DNA of 64,000 nt from Trabulsiella odontotermitis (GTDB taxonomy: Bacteria > Pseudomonadota > Gammaproteobacteria > Enterobacterales > Enterobacteriaceae): the NCBI RefSeq assembly GCF_001297775.1, contig NZ_LIFX01000016.1, forward strand, positions 1 to 64,000, written 5' to 3'. Numbering within the stretch: the first letter of the stretch is position 1; each line of letters begins with the position of its first letter. Below are positions 16,485 to 28,195 of the stretch, piece after piece. Position numbers and translations under genes: made by a program. Below the pieces are notes generated by a model. The model saw nothing but the letters and a program-made list of their open reading frames with translations, was not told the DNA's origin and ran no database searches.

Positions 16485-18506
16485 ATGCGTTTAAACCCCG
16501 GACAGCAACAAGCCGTCGAATTTGTTACTGGACCCTGCCTGGTGCTGGCGGGAGCAGGCTCAGGCAAAACCCGCGTGATCACCAATAAAATCGCGCATCT
16601 GATCCGTGGCTGCGGTTATCAGGCGCGGCATATCGCCGCGGTGACCTTTACCAATAAAGCGGCGCGCGAAATGAAAGAACGCGTGGCGCAGACGCTTGGC
16701 CGCAAAGAGGCGCGTGGGCTGATGATCTCGACGTTCCACACGCTGGGGCTGGAGATAATCAAACGCGAATTTGCCGCGCTGGGGATGAAATCGAACTTCT
16801 CGCTGTTTGACGATACCGATCAGGTGGCGCTGCTGAAAGAGCTGACCGAAGGGTTGATTGAAGATGATAAAACTCTGCTGCAACAGTTGATCTCGACGAT
16901 CTCCAACTGGAAAAACGATCTGCTGACGCCCGCCCAGGTCGCGGCGCAGGCGAAAGGCGAACGGGACCGCATTTTCGCACACTGCTATGGCCTGTACGAC
17001 GCGCACATGAAAGCCTGTAACGTGCTGGATTTCGACGATCTGATCCTGCTGCCAACGCTGCTGTTGCAGCGCAACGAAGAGGTGCGCGAGCGCTGGCAGA
17101 ACCGGATCCGCTATCTGCTGGTGGATGAATATCAGGACACCAACACCAGTCAGTATGAGCTGGTAAAACTGCTGGTGGGCGCCCGCGCCCGCTTCACTGT
17201 GGTGGGCGACGACGATCAGTCGATTTATTCCTGGCGCGGCGCGCGTCCGCAGAACCTGGTGTTACTCAGCCAGGATTTCCCGGCGCTGCAGGTGATCAAG
17301 CTTGAGCAAAACTACCGCTCATCGGGCCGTATTCTGAAAGCGGCGAACATCCTGATTGCCAATAACCCGCACGTGTTTGAAAAGCGTCTGTTTTCGGAGC
17401 TGGGTTATGGCCCGGAACTGAAAGTGCTGAGCGCAAACCATGAAGAGCATGAGGCGGAACGCGTGACCGGGGAGCTCATCGCCCATCACTTTGTGAATAA
17501 AACGCAGTACAAGGATTACGCCATTCTCTATCGCGGCAACCATCAGTCGCGCGTATTTGAAAAAATGCTGATGCAGAACCGCATCCCGTACAAAATTTCC
17601 GGCGGTACCTCGTTTTTCTCCCGCCCGGAAATCAAAGATTTGCTCGCCTATCTGCGCGTGCTGACCAACCCGGATGACGACAGCGCATTCCTGCGTATTG
17701 TGAATACGCCAAAGCGCGAGATCGGCCCGGCGACGCTGCAAAAGCTGGGCGAATGGGCATCCACCCGCAACAAGAGCCTGTTTACCGCCAGCTTCGACAT
17801 GGGGCTGACGCAAACCCTGTCAGGACGCGGTTATGACGCATTAACCCGCTTTACCCACTGGCTCGGCGAGATCCAGCGTCTGTCGGAACGTGAACCGGTT
17901 GCCGCCGTGCGCGATCTGATCCACGGCATTGATTACGAATCATGGTTGTTTGAAACCTCGCCAAGCCCGAAAGCGGCGGAGATGCGCATGAAAAACGTCA
18001 ACCAGCTGTTCAGCTGGATGACGGAAATGCTGGAAGGCTCCGAACTGGAGGAGCCCATGACGCTGACCCAGGTGGTGACCCGCTTTACGCTGCGCGACAT
18101 GATGGAGCGCGGCGAGAGCGAAGAAGATATGGATCAGGTTCAACTGATGACGCTGCACGCCTCGAAAGGGCTGGAATTCCCGTATGTGTTTATGGTCGGG
18201 ATGGAAGAGGGCTTTCTGCCGCACCAGAGCAGCATCGATGAAGACAATATCGATGAAGAGCGGCGGCTGGCCTACGTGGGCATTACCCGCGCGCAGAAAG
18301 AACTGATTTTCACGTTGTGCAAAGAGCGCCGTCAGTATGGTGAACTGGTGCGCCCGGAACCGAGCCGCTTTTTACTGGAACTGCCGCAGGATGATGTGAT
18401 CTGGGAGCAGGAGCGTAAGGTTATTACCGCAGAAGAGCGAATGCATAAAGGTCAGGCGAACGTGGCCAACATCAGGGCGATGCTGGCGAAAGCGAAAGTA
18501 AAGTAA
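16485..18506 (+). CDS. rep: ATP-dependent DNA helicase Rep
   Basis: A 673-residue SF1A 3'-5' helicase that associates with the replisome and clears proteins ahead of forks. Walker [12 protein letters not shown] (about residue 22-32), Walker B VDEYQDTN, the [12 protein letters not shown] motif and the C-terminal [14 protein letters not shown] block are all present. The ATG of [13 protein letters not shown] matches the E. coli length; a TTG five codons upstream is not preferred. It is convergent with gppA, with only 2 bases between stop codons and no terminator visible. Its paralogue uvrD is also in this window. Confidence 0.97.
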   Translation: MRLNPGQQQAVEFVTGPCLVLAGAGSGKTRVITNKIAHLIRGCGYQARHIAAVTFTNKAAREMKERVAQTLGRKEARGLMISTFHTLGLEIIKREFAALGMKSNFSLFDDTDQVALLKELTEGLIEDDKTLLQQLISTISNWKNDLLTPAQVAAQAKGERDRIFAHCYGLYDAHMKACNVLDFDDLILLPTLLLQRNEEVRERWQNRIRYLLVDEYQDTNTSQYELVKLLVGARARFTVVGDDDQSIYSWRGARPQNLVLLSQDFPALQVIKLEQNYRSSGRILKAANILIANNPHVFEKRLFSELGYGPELKVLSANHEEHEAERVTGELIAHHFVNKTQYKDYAILYRGNHQSRVFEKMLMQNRIPYKISGGTSFFSRPEIKDLLAYLRVLTNPDDDSAFLRIVNTPKREIGPATLQKLGEWASTRNKSLFTASFDMGLTQTLSGRGYDALTRFTHWLGEIQRLSEREPVAAVRDLIHGIDYESWLFETSPSPKAAEMRMKNVNQLFSWMTEMLEGSELEEPMTLTQVVTRFTLRDMMERGESEEDMDQVQLMTLHASKGLEFPYVFMVGMEEGFLPHQSSIDEDNIDEERRLAYVGITRAQKELIFTLCKERRQYGELVRPEPSRFLLELPQDDVIWEQERKVITAEERMHKGQANVANIRAMLAKAKVK

Positions 18507-18508
18507 AC

Positions 18509-19999
18509 TTACTTCACCTCAAGCGGCCAGTGGACGTAACTCTGCCACTGGCACTCCTGTTCAACCATTTCCGCGCCAAGCGGATGATCCGCCAGCCAGC
18601 GATCCGGCAGCGTCAGTACGAGTTGCTCGTCGTGAACATGCAGCGTAATTTCCGGCAGCAGATCGTCCCGGCGTCGGCTGGCGAACAAAATGGCCAGACG
18701 CAGCAGACGACACATGTGCTCCGCCACGCGCGGAGGAACGGCGTTTTGCTGATGCAGTGACGGCAGATCCACCGGGTTGGTTTGATTGAGTACCAGCGTC
18801 GCCAGCAGTTTTTTCTGCGCAGGCGTAAAGCCCGGCAAATCCAGATTCCGCACCAGATAAGCCGCGTGCTGCGGCGATTGTTTGAAATCGACGCTCAGCC
18901 CAATCTCATGCAACTGGCAGGCGCTCAGTAACAGCTCACGGCTAATCGGCTCCAGATCCCAGCTCTCTTCCACTGCGGTTGCAAACTGTGCGGCGAGTTT
19001 CGCCACGCGCTGGGCCTGTTCGGTATCGACCAGAAAACGGCGTTGAATGATGCGCAACGTGCGGCTGCGGATGTCCTGATCCACCGCCAGATGCAGCATG
19101 CCATACACCAGACCTTCACGCAGCGCGCCGCCAGCCAGCGTCATGCTCTGAATATCCAGCTCGGTAAAAATGGCGATGAGAATGGCCAGGCCGCTGGGGA
19201 ATACCAGCGCCCGCTCCAGCGTCAGCCCTTCGATTTCAAGCTCTTCCAGACGCCCGCACTGAATGGCGCGCTGTTTCAGCTGCTGTAGTTTCGGCAGCGT
19301 GATGCGCTCGTCCATCCCCTGCGCCATCATGATTTCCTGCAGCGCCTGCACCGTACCGGAGGCGCCCACGCAGACTTTCCAGCCGTGGTAACGCAGGTTA
19401 TCAGCGACCGGGCGCAGCACCTCACGCGCCGCGCGCTCGGCCTCATCGAAATGTTCCTGCGCCAGGTTGCGGTCGGTAAAATAGCGCTCAAGCCAGGTGA
19501 CGCAACCCATCGACAGGCTAAACAGTGAAGTCGCCTGCGCGCCAGTGCCTGTCACTAATTCCGTGCTGGCGCCGCCGATATCCACCACCAGACGACGATC
19601 ATCGCCACCGGTGGTGTGCGCCACGCCCTGATAAATCAGGCGCGCTTCTTCTTCACCCGTGATGACCTGCACCGGGCAGCCGAGGATCTCTTGCGCTTTG
19701 GCGATAAATTCACTGGCATTGATCGCCAGACGAAGGGTGGCGGTAGCAACAACACGGATTTGAGTCGGGGGGATGTCCTGCAGACGTTCAGCGAAGAGTC
19801 GTAAACACTGCCAGCCGCGTTCCATGGCTTCTGCAGAAAGACGGTTTTCGCTGTTCAGACCCGCCGCCAGACGCACTTTGCGTTTGATGCGGGTCAGCGT
19901 CTGAATACTGCCCTCCACCTCGCGCACGACCAGCATATGAAAACTATTCGAACCGAGATCAATAGCCGCATAAAGCGAGTGCGAGGTAGAGCTGAGCAT
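18509..19999 (-). CDS. gppA: Guanosine pentaphosphate phosphohydrolase / exopolyphosphatase
   Basis: A 496-residue Ppx/GppA family enzyme of the actin-like ATPase fold. It converts pppGpp to ppGpp in the stringent response and can degrade polyphosphate. The N-terminal [15 protein letters not shown] and the later [10 protein letters not shown] motifs form the phosphate loops, and an HD-like helical region follows. It starts 5 bases after rhlB and is likely co-transcribed with it. Confidence 0.96.
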   Translation of the reverse strand: MLSSTSHSLYAAIDLGSNSFHMLVVREVEGSIQTLTRIKRKVRLAAGLNSENRLSAEAMERGWQCLRLFAERLQDIPPTQIRVVATATLRLAINASEFIAKAQEILGCPVQVITGEEEARLIYQGVAHTTGGDDRRLVVDIGGASTELVTGTGAQATSLFSLSMGCVTWLERYFTDRNLAQEHFDEAERAAREVLRPVADNLRYHGWKVCVGASGTVQALQEIMMAQGMDERITLPKLQQLKQRAIQCGRLEELEIEGLTLERALVFPSGLAILIAIFTELDIQSMTLAGGALREGLVYGMLHLAVDQDIRSRTLRIIQRRFLVDTEQAQRVAKLAAQFATAVEESWDLEPISRELLLSACQLHEIGLSVDFKQSPQHAAYLVRNLDLPGFTPAQKKLLATLVLNQTNPVDLPSLHQQNAVPPRVAEHMCRLLRLAILFASRRRDDLLPEITLHVHDEQLVLTLPDRWLADHPLGAEMVEQECQWQSYVHWPLEVK

Positions 20000-20004
20000 A
20001 TTTT

Positions 20005-21270
20005 TTAACCTGAGCGACGACGGTTACGCGGTGCGCCCGAACGGCGCGGTCCATTACCCTGACGAGTCCGGGTCAGACGCAACGGTTTCGGTAAATCCGT
20101 CATCAGGGCGTCTGAATTGTATTTACTGACCGGGATCGAGTGACCGATATAGGTTTCAATCGCTGGCAGATTCAGTGCGTACTCTTCGCAGGCCAGGCTT
20201 ATCGAATGACCGCTTGCGCCCGCACGACCGGTACGGCCGATACGGTGAACGTAGTCTTCACAGTCGTCTGGTAAATCATAGTTGAACACGTGCGTAACGG
20301 CCGGGATATGCAGGCCACGCGCGGCAACGTCGGTCGCGACCAGAATATCGAGATCGCCACGGGTAAATTCATCCAGAATGCGCAGGCGTTTTTTCTGCGC
20401 CACGTCGCCGGTCAGCAGGCCCACGCGATGGCCGTCGGCAGCCAGATGACCCCAGATATCTTCGCAACGGTGTTTGGTGTTGGCGAAAATAATAGTGCGG
20501 TCCGGCCATTCTTCTTCCAGCAGCGTTTGCAGCAGACGCATTTTTTCGTCGTTGGAAGGGTAGAACAGCTCTTCTTTAATACGGTGGCCGGTTTTTTGTT
20601 CCGGTTCGACTTCGACGTACTCGGCGTTGTTCATTTGTTCAAACGCCAGTTCGCGAACGCGGTAAGAAAGGGTTGCGGAGAACAGCATGTTCAGACGCTG
20701 ATTCGCCGGTGGCATACGGCGGAACAGCCAGCGAATATCTTTAATAAAGCCCAGATCGTACATGCGATCGGCTTCATCCAGCACAACCACCTGAATCGCG
20801 CCAAGGTTAACGTGGTTCTGCTTGGTGTAATCAATGAGACGGCCCGTGGTGCCAATCAGGATATCGACGCCGCTTTCCAGCACTTTCAGCTGTTTGTCGT
20901 AGCCATCGCCACCGTAAGCCAGCCCGAGCTTCAGGCCCGTTGCGCTCGCCAGAGGCTCTGCATCGGCATGAATCTGCACCGCCAGCTCACGCGTTGGCGC
21001 CATGATCAACGCGCGCGGTTGGTTAACCTGGCGGTTTTCTGGCACGGGGTGAGAGAGAAGATAATGAAACGTTGACGTAAGAAACGCCATCGTTTTGCCG
21101 GTACCGGTTTGCGCCTGCCCGGCAACGTCACGACCCGCCAGTGTCAGTGGCAGTGCGAGCGCCTGAATGGGCGTACAATTATGAAACCCTTTAGTTTCAA
21201 GGGCTTCAATCACCATTGGGTGCAGGGCGAAGTCGGAAAACTTCTGTTCTGTTAAATGTGTTTTGCTCAT
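20005..21270 (-). CDS. rhlB: DEAD-box RNA helicase RhlB
   Basis: A 421-residue DEAD-box helicase of the RNA degradosome, which unwinds structured RNA for PNPase. Motifs in order are AQTGTGKT (Walker A), [32 protein letters not shown] (DEAD), FSATL and [10 protein letters not shown]. The C-terminal tail is basic ([19 protein letters not shown]), an RNA-binding extension. It is divergent from trxA with 152 bases between the start codons. Confidence 0.97.
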   Translation of the reverse strand: MSKTHLTEQKFSDFALHPMVIEALETKGFHNCTPIQALALPLTLAGRDVAGQAQTGTGKTMAFLTSTFHYLLSHPVPENRQVNQPRALIMAPTRELAVQIHADAEPLASATGLKLGLAYGGDGYDKQLKVLESGVDILIGTTGRLIDYTKQNHVNLGAIQVVVLDEADRMYDLGFIKDIRWLFRRMPPANQRLNMLFSATLSYRVRELAFEQMNNAEYVEVEPEQKTGHRIKEELFYPSNDEKMRLLQTLLEEEWPDRTIIFANTKHRCEDIWGHLAADGHRVGLLTGDVAQKKRLRILDEFTRGDLDILVATDVAARGLHIPAVTHVFNYDLPDDCEDYVHRIGRTGRAGASGHSISLACEEYALNLPAIETYIGHSIPVSKYNSDALMTDLPKPLRLTRTRQGNGPRRSGAPRNRRRSG

Positions 21271-21422
21271 AGTGTGGTAGAATATCAGCTTACTATTGCA
21301 TTAAGAAAGCGTATCCGGTGAAATAACGTCAACCTTTTAGTTGGCTAAAGCAACATCAACGTGTCGTTGATTGTTGATTAATGCTACACCAACGCACCAG
21401 GCTTATTCCTGCGGAGTTAAAT

Positions 21423-21752
21423 ATGAGCGATAAAATTATTCACCTGACTGACGACAGTTTTGACACGGACGTACTCAAGGCTGAGGGGCTGACCCTCGTC
21501 GATTTCTGGGCAGAGTGGTGTGGTCCGTGCAAAATGATCGCCCCGATTCTGGATGAGATCGCTACTGAGTATGCGGGCAAGCTGACCGTGGCTAAACTGA
21601 ACATTGACGAGAACCCGGGCACTGCACCGAAATACGGTATCCGCGGTATCCCGACGTTGCTGCTGTTTAAAGGCGGCGAAGTAATCGCGACCAAAGTGGG
21701 CGCCCTGTCCAAAGGTCAACTGAAAGAGTTCCTCGACACCAACCAGGCGTAA
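21423..21752 (+). CDS. trxA: Thioredoxin 1
   Basis: A 109-residue cytoplasmic thioredoxin with the redox-active WCGPC at residues 32-36 and the cis-proline in [11 protein letters not shown]. Start and length equal E. coli TrxA; a frame 14 codons longer is rejected. The RBS is GCGGAG, 8 bases upstream. It is the reductant for ribonucleotide reductase and many thiols. rho follows in the same direction. Confidence 0.98.
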   Translation: MSDKIIHLTDDSFDTDVLKAEGLTLVDFWAEWCGPCKMIAPILDEIATEYAGKLTVAKLNIDENPGTAPKYGIRGIPTLLLFKGGEVIATKVGALSKGQLKEFLDTNQA

Positions 21753-21766
21753 CGCTTTTGATTCAG

Positions 21767-21806
21767 GCGTCCGGTATTCCTAATTAATGTGGAACGCTGG
21801 ACGCCT
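21767..21806 (+). terminator. Inverted repeat after trxA
   Basis: AGGCGTCC (21773-21780) pairs with GGACGCCT (21799-21806), with a long partly paired loop between. No T run follows, so it is either a weak trxA 3' structure or part of the long rho leader. It does not look like an efficient intrinsic terminator. Confidence 0.4.
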
Positions 21807-21923
21807 GCCTTCAGTCGTGCTAAGTTAGTTTTGACTTCGTTTTAAACATACCTTTGTTTGAATCTTGTTTTACCCGACGCTTCCCGTATTCAATACTACG
21901 CGTGAGGCAAAAAAATTCCGGGC

Positions 21924-22022
21924 TTGTCACTCATTCCGTTATGTCGTTTCAGTTCTGCGTTTTTTTCCTGTAACCAGGCAGCGTACAGACGTGAGTTGAT
22001 GGCCGTAAACAGGCATGGATGA
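21924..22022 (+). CDS. rhoL: Possible rho leader peptide RhoL
   Basis: A 32-codon frame starting TTG in the 334-base trxA-rho interval. Its block [10 protein letters not shown] resembles the middle of E. coli RhoL (33 residues, with CRFSSAY) and it ends 64 bases before rho. The C-terminal part does not match, and a non-ATG start is needed. The region around it is the transcribed rho leader, where rho autoregulates its own expression by premature termination. Moderate to low certainty as a translated gene. Confidence 0.4.
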   Translation: MSLIPLCRFSSAFFSCNQAAYRRELMAVNRHG

Positions 22023-22086
22023 CCCTGCCATACCATTCACAACATTAAGTTCGAGATTTACCCCGAGTTTAAGAACCCACACCATT

Positions 22087-23346
22087 ATGAATCTTACCGA
22101 ATTAAAGAATACGCCGGTTTCTGAGCTGATTACTCTCGGCGAAAATATGGGGCTGGAAAACCTGGCTCGTATGCGCAAGCAGGACATTATTTTTGCCATC
22201 CTGAAGCAGCACGCGAAGAGTGGCGAAGATATTTTTGGCGACGGTGTGCTGGAGATATTGCAGGATGGATTTGGATTCCTCCGCTCCGCAGACAGCTCCT
22301 ACCTCGCCGGCCCTGACGACATCTACGTATCCCCCAGCCAAATCCGCCGTTTCAACCTCCGCACTGGTGACACCATCTCTGGTAAGATTCGTCCTCCGAA
22401 AGAGGGTGAGCGTTACTTTGCGCTGTTGAAAGTTAACGAAGTAAACTACGACAAACCGGAAAACGCGCGTAACAAGATTCTGTTCGAAAACTTAACTCCG
22501 CTGCACGCGAATTCCCGCCTGCGTATGGAGCGTGGTAACGGCTCAACTGAAGATTTAACGGCGCGCGTTCTGGATCTGGCCTCGCCGATCGGTCGCGGTC
22601 AGCGTGGTCTGATTGTCGCACCGCCGAAAGCCGGTAAAACCATGCTGCTGCAGAACATCGCGCAGAGCATTGCTTACAACCATCCTGACTGTGTGCTGAT
22701 GGTGCTGCTGATTGACGAACGTCCGGAAGAAGTGACCGAAATGCAGCGCCTGGTGAAAGGCGAAGTGGTCGCGTCGACCTTTGACGAACCGGCTTCCCGC
22801 CACGTGCAGGTTGCGGAAATGGTTATCGAGAAAGCCAAACGTCTGGTTGAGCACAAGAAAGACGTTATCATTCTGCTCGATTCCATCACCCGTCTGGCGC
22901 GTGCCTACAACACCGTCGTACCGGCTTCCGGTAAAGTATTGACCGGTGGTGTGGACGCCAACGCCCTGCATCGTCCGAAGCGTTTCTTCGGTGCGGCGCG
23001 TAACGTGGAAGAGGGTGGCAGCCTGACCATCATCGCGACGGCGCTGATCGATACCGGCTCCAAAATGGACGAAGTTATCTACGAAGAGTTTAAAGGCACC
23101 GGTAACATGGAGCTGCACCTCTCGCGTAAGATCGCTGAAAAACGCGTCTTCCCGGCTATCGACTACAACCGCTCTGGTACGCGTAAAGAAGAGCTGCTTA
23201 CCACGTCGGAAGAGCTGCAGAAAATGTGGATCCTGCGTAAGATCATTCACCCGATGGGCGAAATCGACGCGATGGAATTCCTCATTAATAAGCTGGCGAT
23301 GACCAAAACTAACGACGATTTCTTCGACATGATGAAACGTTCGTAA
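22087..23346 (+). CDS. rho: Transcription termination factor Rho
   Basis: A 419-residue hexameric RNA-dependent ATPase that ends transcripts. The N-terminal [21 protein letters not shown] helix bundle and the cold-shock-like primary RNA site come first; Walker A is PPKAGKTML (about residues 179-187), then [10 protein letters not shown], the Q-loop, and the secondary-site region [14 protein letters not shown]. Start and length are as in E. coli; an upstream frame extension of 24 codons is rejected. Rho is autoregulated through its leader. Confidence 0.98.
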   Translation: MNLTELKNTPVSELITLGENMGLENLARMRKQDIIFAILKQHAKSGEDIFGDGVLEILQDGFGFLRSADSSYLAGPDDIYVSPSQIRRFNLRTGDTISGKIRPPKEGERYFALLKVNEVNYDKPENARNKILFENLTPLHANSRLRMERGNGSTEDLTARVLDLASPIGRGQRGLIVAPPKAGKTMLLQNIAQSIAYNHPDCVLMVLLIDERPEEVTEMQRLVKGEVVASTFDEPASRHVQVAEMVIEKAKRLVEHKKDVIILLDSITRLARAYNTVVPASGKVLTGGVDANALHRPKRFFGAARNVEEGGSLTIIATALIDTGSKMDEVIYEEFKGTGNMELHLSRKIAEKRVFPAIDYNRSGTRKEELLTTSEELQKMWILRKIIHPMGEIDAMEFLINKLAMTKTNDDFFDMMKRS

Positions 23347-23360
23347 TTCGCCTTAAACGA

Positions 23361-23396
23361 AAAACGCCACGCCTCGCGTGGCGTTTTTGTTTTTTA
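23361..23396 (+). terminator. rho terminator
   Basis: AAAAACGCCACGC-CTC-GCGTGGCGTTTTT is a G+C-rich stem with an A tract before and T tract after, 15 bases from the rho stop codon. It separates rho from the wec operon. Confidence 0.95.
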
Positions 23397-23583
23397 AGGA
23401 CATACTTCAGTGGAAACTAACTCAAATATGCGGATGATAACCATTTATCCGAATCAGTGATGTAAGGCCAATTTTTTTGTATAAAAAACAGGCTGATTCG
23501 GTGAATCTCATCCGACTTCCTCTTCTGATGAAGGGCCATCATAGGTATACTTTCGCCATTACTATTTGCTGAGAGCATTTATT

Positions 23584-24687
23584 GTGAATTTGCTGACTGC
23601 AGGTGCTGATCTGATCAGTATTTTTTTATTCACAACCCTGTTCCTTTTTTTTGCACGCAAGGTAGCTAAAAAGGTCGGTTTAGTGGATAAACCAAACTTC
23701 CGAAAGCGTCACCAGGGTCTTATTCCGTTGGTGGGGGGAATTTCGGTTTATGCTGGTCTGTGTTTTACATTTGGGATCGTCAACTACTACATTCCTCATG
23801 CCGCGCTCTATCTGATGTGCGCGGGTGCGCTGGTGCTGGTCGGCGCGCTGGACGATCGCTTTGATATCAGCGTCAAAATTCGTGCGACAGTTCAGGCCGC
23901 CGTCGGTGTTGTGATGATGGTCTTCGGCAAACTCTACCTGAGCAGCCTGGGCTACATTTTCGGCTCCTGGGAACTGGTGCTCGGGCCATTCGGTTTCTTC
24001 CTCACACTGTTTGCCGTCTGGGCCGCGATTAACGCCTTCAACATGGTCGATGGTATTGACGGCCTGCTGGGCGGGTTATCCTGCGTGTCGTTTGCCGCGA
24101 TGGGGATGATCCTCTGGTTCGACGGGCAACAGAGCCTGGCCATGTGGTGTTTCGCGATGATCGCCGCCATTCTGCCTTACATCATGCTGAACCTCGGCAT
24201 TCTCGGCCGCCGCTATAAAGTTTTTATGGGCGACGCGGGCAGTACGCTGATTGGCTTCACGGTCATCTGGATCCTGATGGAAACCACGCAGGGCAAAACC
24301 CATCCGATTAGCCCCGTCACCGCGTTGTGGATTATCGCTATCCCGCTGATGGACATGGTCGCTATTATGTACCGCCGTCTGCGTAAAGGGATGAGCCCGT
24401 TCTCACCTGACCGCCAGCATATTCATCACCTGATCATGCGTGCCGGTTTTACTTCCCGTCAGGCTTTTGTTCTTATTACGCTTTCAGCAGCGTTACTGGC
24501 ATCAATTGGTGTACTTGCAGAATATACTCATATCGTTCCTGAATGGGTCATGTTGGTATTATTCTTGCTAGCCTTTTTCCTGTACGGTTACTGCATCAAA
24601 CGTGCCTGGAAAGTAGCGCGTTTCATTAAACGTCTGAAGCGCAGGATGCGCAGGAACAGTGATAACAATCCTAATTTAACCAAGTAA
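23584..24687 (+). CDS. wecA: UDP-GlcNAc:undecaprenyl-phosphate GlcNAc-1-P transferase
   Basis: A 367-residue polytopic membrane enzyme with about eleven membrane segments. It makes lipid I for enterobacterial common antigen and, in many strains, for O antigen. Conserved cytoplasmic motifs are LDDRFDI, NAFNMVDGIDGLLGG and the PDRQHIHH loop. The GTG start at 23584 (VNLLTAGADL) gives the exact E. coli length; an in-frame ATG 6 codons upstream would be longer. It is the first gene of the ECA operon and has a 237-base upstream region after rho. Confidence 0.96.
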   Translation: MNLLTAGADLISIFLFTTLFLFFARKVAKKVGLVDKPNFRKRHQGLIPLVGGISVYAGLCFTFGIVNYYIPHAALYLMCAGALVLVGALDDRFDISVKIRATVQAAVGVVMMVFGKLYLSSLGYIFGSWELVLGPFGFFLTLFAVWAAINAFNMVDGIDGLLGGLSCVSFAAMGMILWFDGQQSLAMWCFAMIAAILPYIMLNLGILGRRYKVFMGDAGSTLIGFTVIWILMETTQGKTHPISPVTALWIIAIPLMDMVAIMYRRLRKGMSPFSPDRQHIHHLIMRAGFTSRQAFVLITLSAALLASIGVLAEYTHIVPEWVMLVLFLLAFFLYGYCIKRAWKVARFIKRLKRRMRRNSDNNPNLTK

Positions 24688-24700
24688 AGCTGGGGAAGTG

Positions 24701-25747
24701 ATGACTCAACCATTACCAGGAGCACAGTCAGTCGGCGCGGAGAATGAACTGGACGTTCGCGGTCTGTTTCGTACGCTATGGATGGGGAAGTTCTGGATTG
24801 TGGGGATTGCGTTACTCTTTGCGGTGATTGCGCTGGGTTACACTTTCTTTGCCCGCCAGGAGTGGAGCGCGACGGCAATCACCGACCGCCCCACCGTCAA
24901 TATGCTGGGCGGGTATTACTCCCAGCAGCAGTTTTTACGCAATCTGGACGTCAAAGCTGATATGGCCTCGGCCGATCAGCCGTCGGTAATGGATGACGCC
25001 TATAAAGAGTTCATCATGCAACTCGCCTCATGGGATACCCGCCGTGAGTTCTGGTATCAGACCGACTACTACAAGCAGCGGATGGTGGGGAACTCCCGCG
25101 CCGACGCCGCATTGCTTGACGATCTTATCGACGACATCCAGTTTATGCCTGGCGACGCGCTGCGCAGCATCAGCGATAGCGTCAAGCTGACCGCAGAAAC
25201 GGCGGCGGATGCCAACAACCTGTTGCGCCAGTACGTGGCTTTCGCCAGCCAGCGCGCGGCGGGCCATCTGAACGAAGAGCTGAAAGGGGCCTGGGCTGCC
25301 AGAACCATTCAGATGAAGGCGCAGGTCAAACGCCAGGAAGAGGTGGCGCAGTCTATCTTCGATCGTAAAACGCACAGCGTAGAAGAAGCGCTGAAAGTGG
25401 CGCAACAGAATAATATTTCCCGCAGCGAAACCGACGTGCCTGCCGAGCAATTACCCGACTCTGAGCTATTTTTACTGGGGCGCCCGATGCTACAGGCGCG
25501 CCTGGAGAATCTGCGCGCCGTAGGGCCGGATTTTGACCTGGATTACGATCAGAACCGCGCGATGCTGACGACGCTGAATGTCGGGCCGACGCTGGATCCT
25601 CGTTTTCAGACCTATCGATATTTGCGAACACCAGAAGAACCCGTGAAACGCGATAGCCCACGTCGTGCTTTCCTGATGGTGATGTGGGGAATCGTAGGTG
25701 CACTTATCGGTGCAGGCGTAGCATTGACGCGACGTCGTATTCAGTGA
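24701..25747 (+). CDS. wzzE: ECA chain length regulator WzzE
   Basis: A 348-residue polysaccharide co-polymerase. A membrane helix near residues 30-52 ([20 protein letters not shown]) and another near the C-terminus ([20 protein letters not shown]) flank a periplasmic coiled-coil-rich domain. It sets the modal length of the ECA chain made by WzyE. GTG and ATG are adjacent (24698, 24701); the ATG matches E. coli. It follows wecA by 13 bases. Confidence 0.96.
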   Translation: MTQPLPGAQSVGAENELDVRGLFRTLWMGKFWIVGIALLFAVIALGYTFFARQEWSATAITDRPTVNMLGGYYSQQQFLRNLDVKADMASADQPSVMDDAYKEFIMQLASWDTRREFWYQTDYYKQRMVGNSRADAALLDDLIDDIQFMPGDALRSISDSVKLTAETAADANNLLRQYVAFASQRAAGHLNEELKGAWAARTIQMKAQVKRQEEVAQSIFDRKTHSVEEALKVAQQNNISRSETDVPAEQLPDSELFLLGRPMLQARLENLRAVGPDFDLDYDQNRAMLTTLNVGPTLDPRFQTYRYLRTPEEPVKRDSPRRAFLMVMWGIVGALIGAGVALTRRRIQ

Positions 25748-25760
25748 ATACACCTTGTGT

Positions 25761-25784
25761 GATGAGGATCAGTCGATCCTCATC
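25761..25784 (+). other. Hairpin between wzzE and wecB
   Basis: GATGAGGATC-AGTC-GATCCTCATC is a perfect 10-bp stem with a 4-base loop in the 58-base gap between wzzE and wecB. There is no T run, so it is not an intrinsic terminator. It could set differential expression or RNA processing inside the ECA operon. Confidence 0.75.
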
Positions 25785-25805
25785 ATCTTATCGAAGAGAA
25801 TCGAC

Positions 25806-26936
25806 GTGAAAGTACTTACAGTGTTTGGCACCCGTCCGGAGGCGATAAAAATGGCGCCTCTGGTACATGCGTTGGCCAGGGATCCTCACTTCGAGGCGAA
25901 AGTGTGCGTAACCGCACAGCACCGTGAAATGCTTGATCAGGTGTTGTCCCTCTTTTCCATCGTACCGGATTACGATCTTAATATTATGAGCCCAGGACAG
26001 GGGCTGACCGATATCACCTGCCGTATTCTGCAAGGTTTACGGCCGGTGCTGGAATCGTTTAAACCTGATGTGGTGCTGGTGCATGGCGATACCACCACCA
26101 CGGTGGCGGCGAGCCTGGCCGCGTTTTATCAGCGCATCCCCGTCGGGCATGTTGAAGCCGGTTTACGTACCGGCGATCTCTATTCCCCGTGGCCGGAAGA
26201 GGCCAACCGGACCCTGACCGGGCACCTGGCGGTCTGGCATTTCGCGCCAACCGAAAATTCCCGCCAGAATTTACTGCGTGAGAATCTACAGGATAAGCAG
26301 ATTTTCGTCACCGGCAATACGGTGATTGACGCCCTGTTCTGGGTGCGTGACCGTGTACTGACAGATGCGTCGCTGCACGCCGGGCTGTCTGAGCAATATC
26401 CCTTCCTCGACGCCAGCAAAAAAATGATTCTGGTTACCGGCCACCGCAGAGAAAGCTTCGGTCGTGGTTTTGAACAGATTTGCCATGCGCTGGCGGAGAT
26501 CGCCGCGCAGCATCCCGATGTACAAATTGTCTATCCGGTTCATCTCAACCCGAACGTGAGCGAGCCGGTGAATCGCATTCTCGGTCATGTCGATAACGTC
26601 ATTCTCATCGAGCCGCAGGATTACCTGCCTTTTGTCTGGCTGATGAATCGTGCGTGGCTGATCCTGACCGATTCCGGCGGCATTCAGGAAGAGGCGCCGT
26701 CGCTCGGCAAGCCGGTTCTGGTGATGCGCGAGATGACAGAACGCCCGGAAGCGGTGGAGGCCGGAACGGTACGTCTGGTCGGCACCAATCGACAACGCAT
26801 TGTCGAAGAGGTCACGCGCTTGCTGCGTGATGAAGAAGAATACGAAACGATGAGTCGCGCCCATAACCCTTACGGGGACGGGCAAGCCTGCAGCCGTATT
26901 TTGACAGCACTTAAAAATAATCAGGTAACGCTATGA
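25806..26936 (+). CDS. wecB: UDP-GlcNAc 2-epimerase
   Basis: A 376-residue GT-B-fold epimerase that makes UDP-ManNAc for ECA. Conserved blocks are [14 protein letters not shown] at the start, [24 protein letters not shown] and [19 protein letters not shown]. The start is the GTG of [13 protein letters not shown], which restores the exact E. coli length and has AAGAGAA upstream; a 17-codon longer frame runs through the hairpin. It overlaps wecC by 4 bases. Confidence 0.97.
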   Translation: MKVLTVFGTRPEAIKMAPLVHALARDPHFEAKVCVTAQHREMLDQVLSLFSIVPDYDLNIMSPGQGLTDITCRILQGLRPVLESFKPDVVLVHGDTTTTVAASLAAFYQRIPVGHVEAGLRTGDLYSPWPEEANRTLTGHLAVWHFAPTENSRQNLLRENLQDKQIFVTGNTVIDALFWVRDRVLTDASLHAGLSEQYPFLDASKKMILVTGHRRESFGRGFEQICHALAEIAAQHPDVQIVYPVHLNPNVSEPVNRILGHVDNVILIEPQDYLPFVWLMNRAWLILTDSGGIQEEAPSLGKPVLVMREMTERPEAVEAGTVRLVGTNRQRIVEEVTRLLRDEEEYETMSRAHNPYGDGQACSRILTALKNNQVTL

Positions 26937-28195
26937 GTTTTTCTACCATTTCTGTGATTGGCCTTGGCTACATTGGTCTACCGACGGCGGCGGCGTTCGC
27001 CTCCCGGCAAAAAAAGGTGGTGGGGGTTGATATCAATCAGCATGCGGTAGACACCATCAACCGCGGTGAAATTCATATTGTCGAGCCTGAACTGGGCGAA
27101 GTGGTGAAAGCCGCTGTCGCGCAGCATTTTTTACGTGCGACCACGACCCCGGAAGCCGCCGATGCGTATCTGATTGCCGTGCCGACGCCGTTTAAAGGCG
27201 ATCACGAGCCGGACATGGTGTATGTCGAAGCGGCCGCCAAATCGATAGCACCGGTGCTGAAGAAAGGGGCGCTGGTGATCCTCGAATCCACTTCACCGGT
27301 GGGCGCAACGGAACAGATGGCGCAATGGCTGGCGGACGCTCGCCCGGATTTAACCTTCCCGCAGCAGGCGGGAGAGCAAGCAGACATCAACATCGCCTAC
27401 TGCCCGGAGCGTGTGCTGCCGGGCCAGGTGATGGTTGAACTGATTAAAAACGATCGTGTGATTGGCGGCATGACGCCAGTCTGCTCGGTGCGCGCCAGTG
27501 AGTTGTACAACATCTTCCTCGAAGGAGAGTGTGTGGTCACTAACGCCCGCACGGCCGAAATGTGCAAGCTGACCGAAAACAGCTTCCGTGACGTCAACAT
27601 CGCCTTCGCCAACGAACTGTCACTGATTTGCGCTGACCAGGGCATCAATGTCTGGGAGCTGATTCGCCTCGCGAACCGCCACCCGCGCGTCAACATTCTG
27701 CAACCGGGGCCGGGCGTTGGCGGTCACTGCATCGCGGTCGACCCCTGGTTTATCGTCGCGCAGAATCCGGAACAGTCGCGGCTTATCCGCACGGCCCGCG
27801 AAGTGAACGATCACAAACCTCACTGGGTGATTAACCAGGTGAAAGCCGCGGTGGCGGATTGCCTGACCAGCAGTGGTAAACGGGCGAATGAACTGAAGAT
27901 TGCCTGCTTCGGGCTGGCCTTTAAGCCCAACATCGACGATCTTCGCGAAAGCCCGGCAATGGAAATTACCCAACTGATTGCGCAGTGGCACAGCGGCGAA
28001 ACGCTGGCGGTGGAACCGAACATTCATCAGTTGCCGAAAAAGCTGGAAGGACTCTGCCGTCTCGCCACGCTGGACGAGGCGTTGAACGACGCCGATGTGC
28101 TGGTGATGCTGGTGGACCACAACCCGTTTAAAGCGCGGAGCGCGGAAAGCATCCAGCAGCGCTACATCGTTGATACAAAAGGAGTATGGCGTTGA
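26933..28195 (+). CDS. wecC: UDP-N-acetyl-D-mannosamine dehydrogenase
   Basis: A 420-residue NAD-dependent nucleotide-sugar dehydrogenase that oxidises UDP-ManNAc to UDP-ManNAcA. The NAD motif [10 protein letters not shown] is at residues 8-17, and the catalytic cysteine lies in [15 protein letters not shown] (about residue 266). The start ATG overlaps the wecB stop and the end overlaps rffG. Confidence 0.97.
   Translation: MSFSTISVIGLGYIGLPTAAAFASRQKKVVGVDINQHAVDTINRGEIHIVEPELGEVVKAAVAQHFLRATTTPEAADAYLIAVPTPFKGDHEPDMVYVEAAAKSIAPVLKKGALVILESTSPVGATEQMAQWLADARPDLTFPQQAGEQADINIAYCPERVLPGQVMVELIKNDRVIGGMTPVCSVRASELYNIFLEGECVVTNARTAEMCKLTENSFRDVNIAFANELSLICADQGINVWELIRLANRHPRVNILQPGPGVGGHCIAVDPWFIVAQNPEQSRLIRTAREVNDHKPHWVINQVKAAVADCLTSSGKRANELKIACFGLAFKPNIDDLRESPAMEITQLIAQWHSGETLAVEPNIHQLPKKLEGLCRLATLDEALNDADVLVMLVDHNPFKARSAESIQQRYIVDTKGVWR

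Noticed and set aside
22555-23250. 231-codon frame antisense to rho
   Set aside because: Lies inside rho; low-complexity shadow composition.
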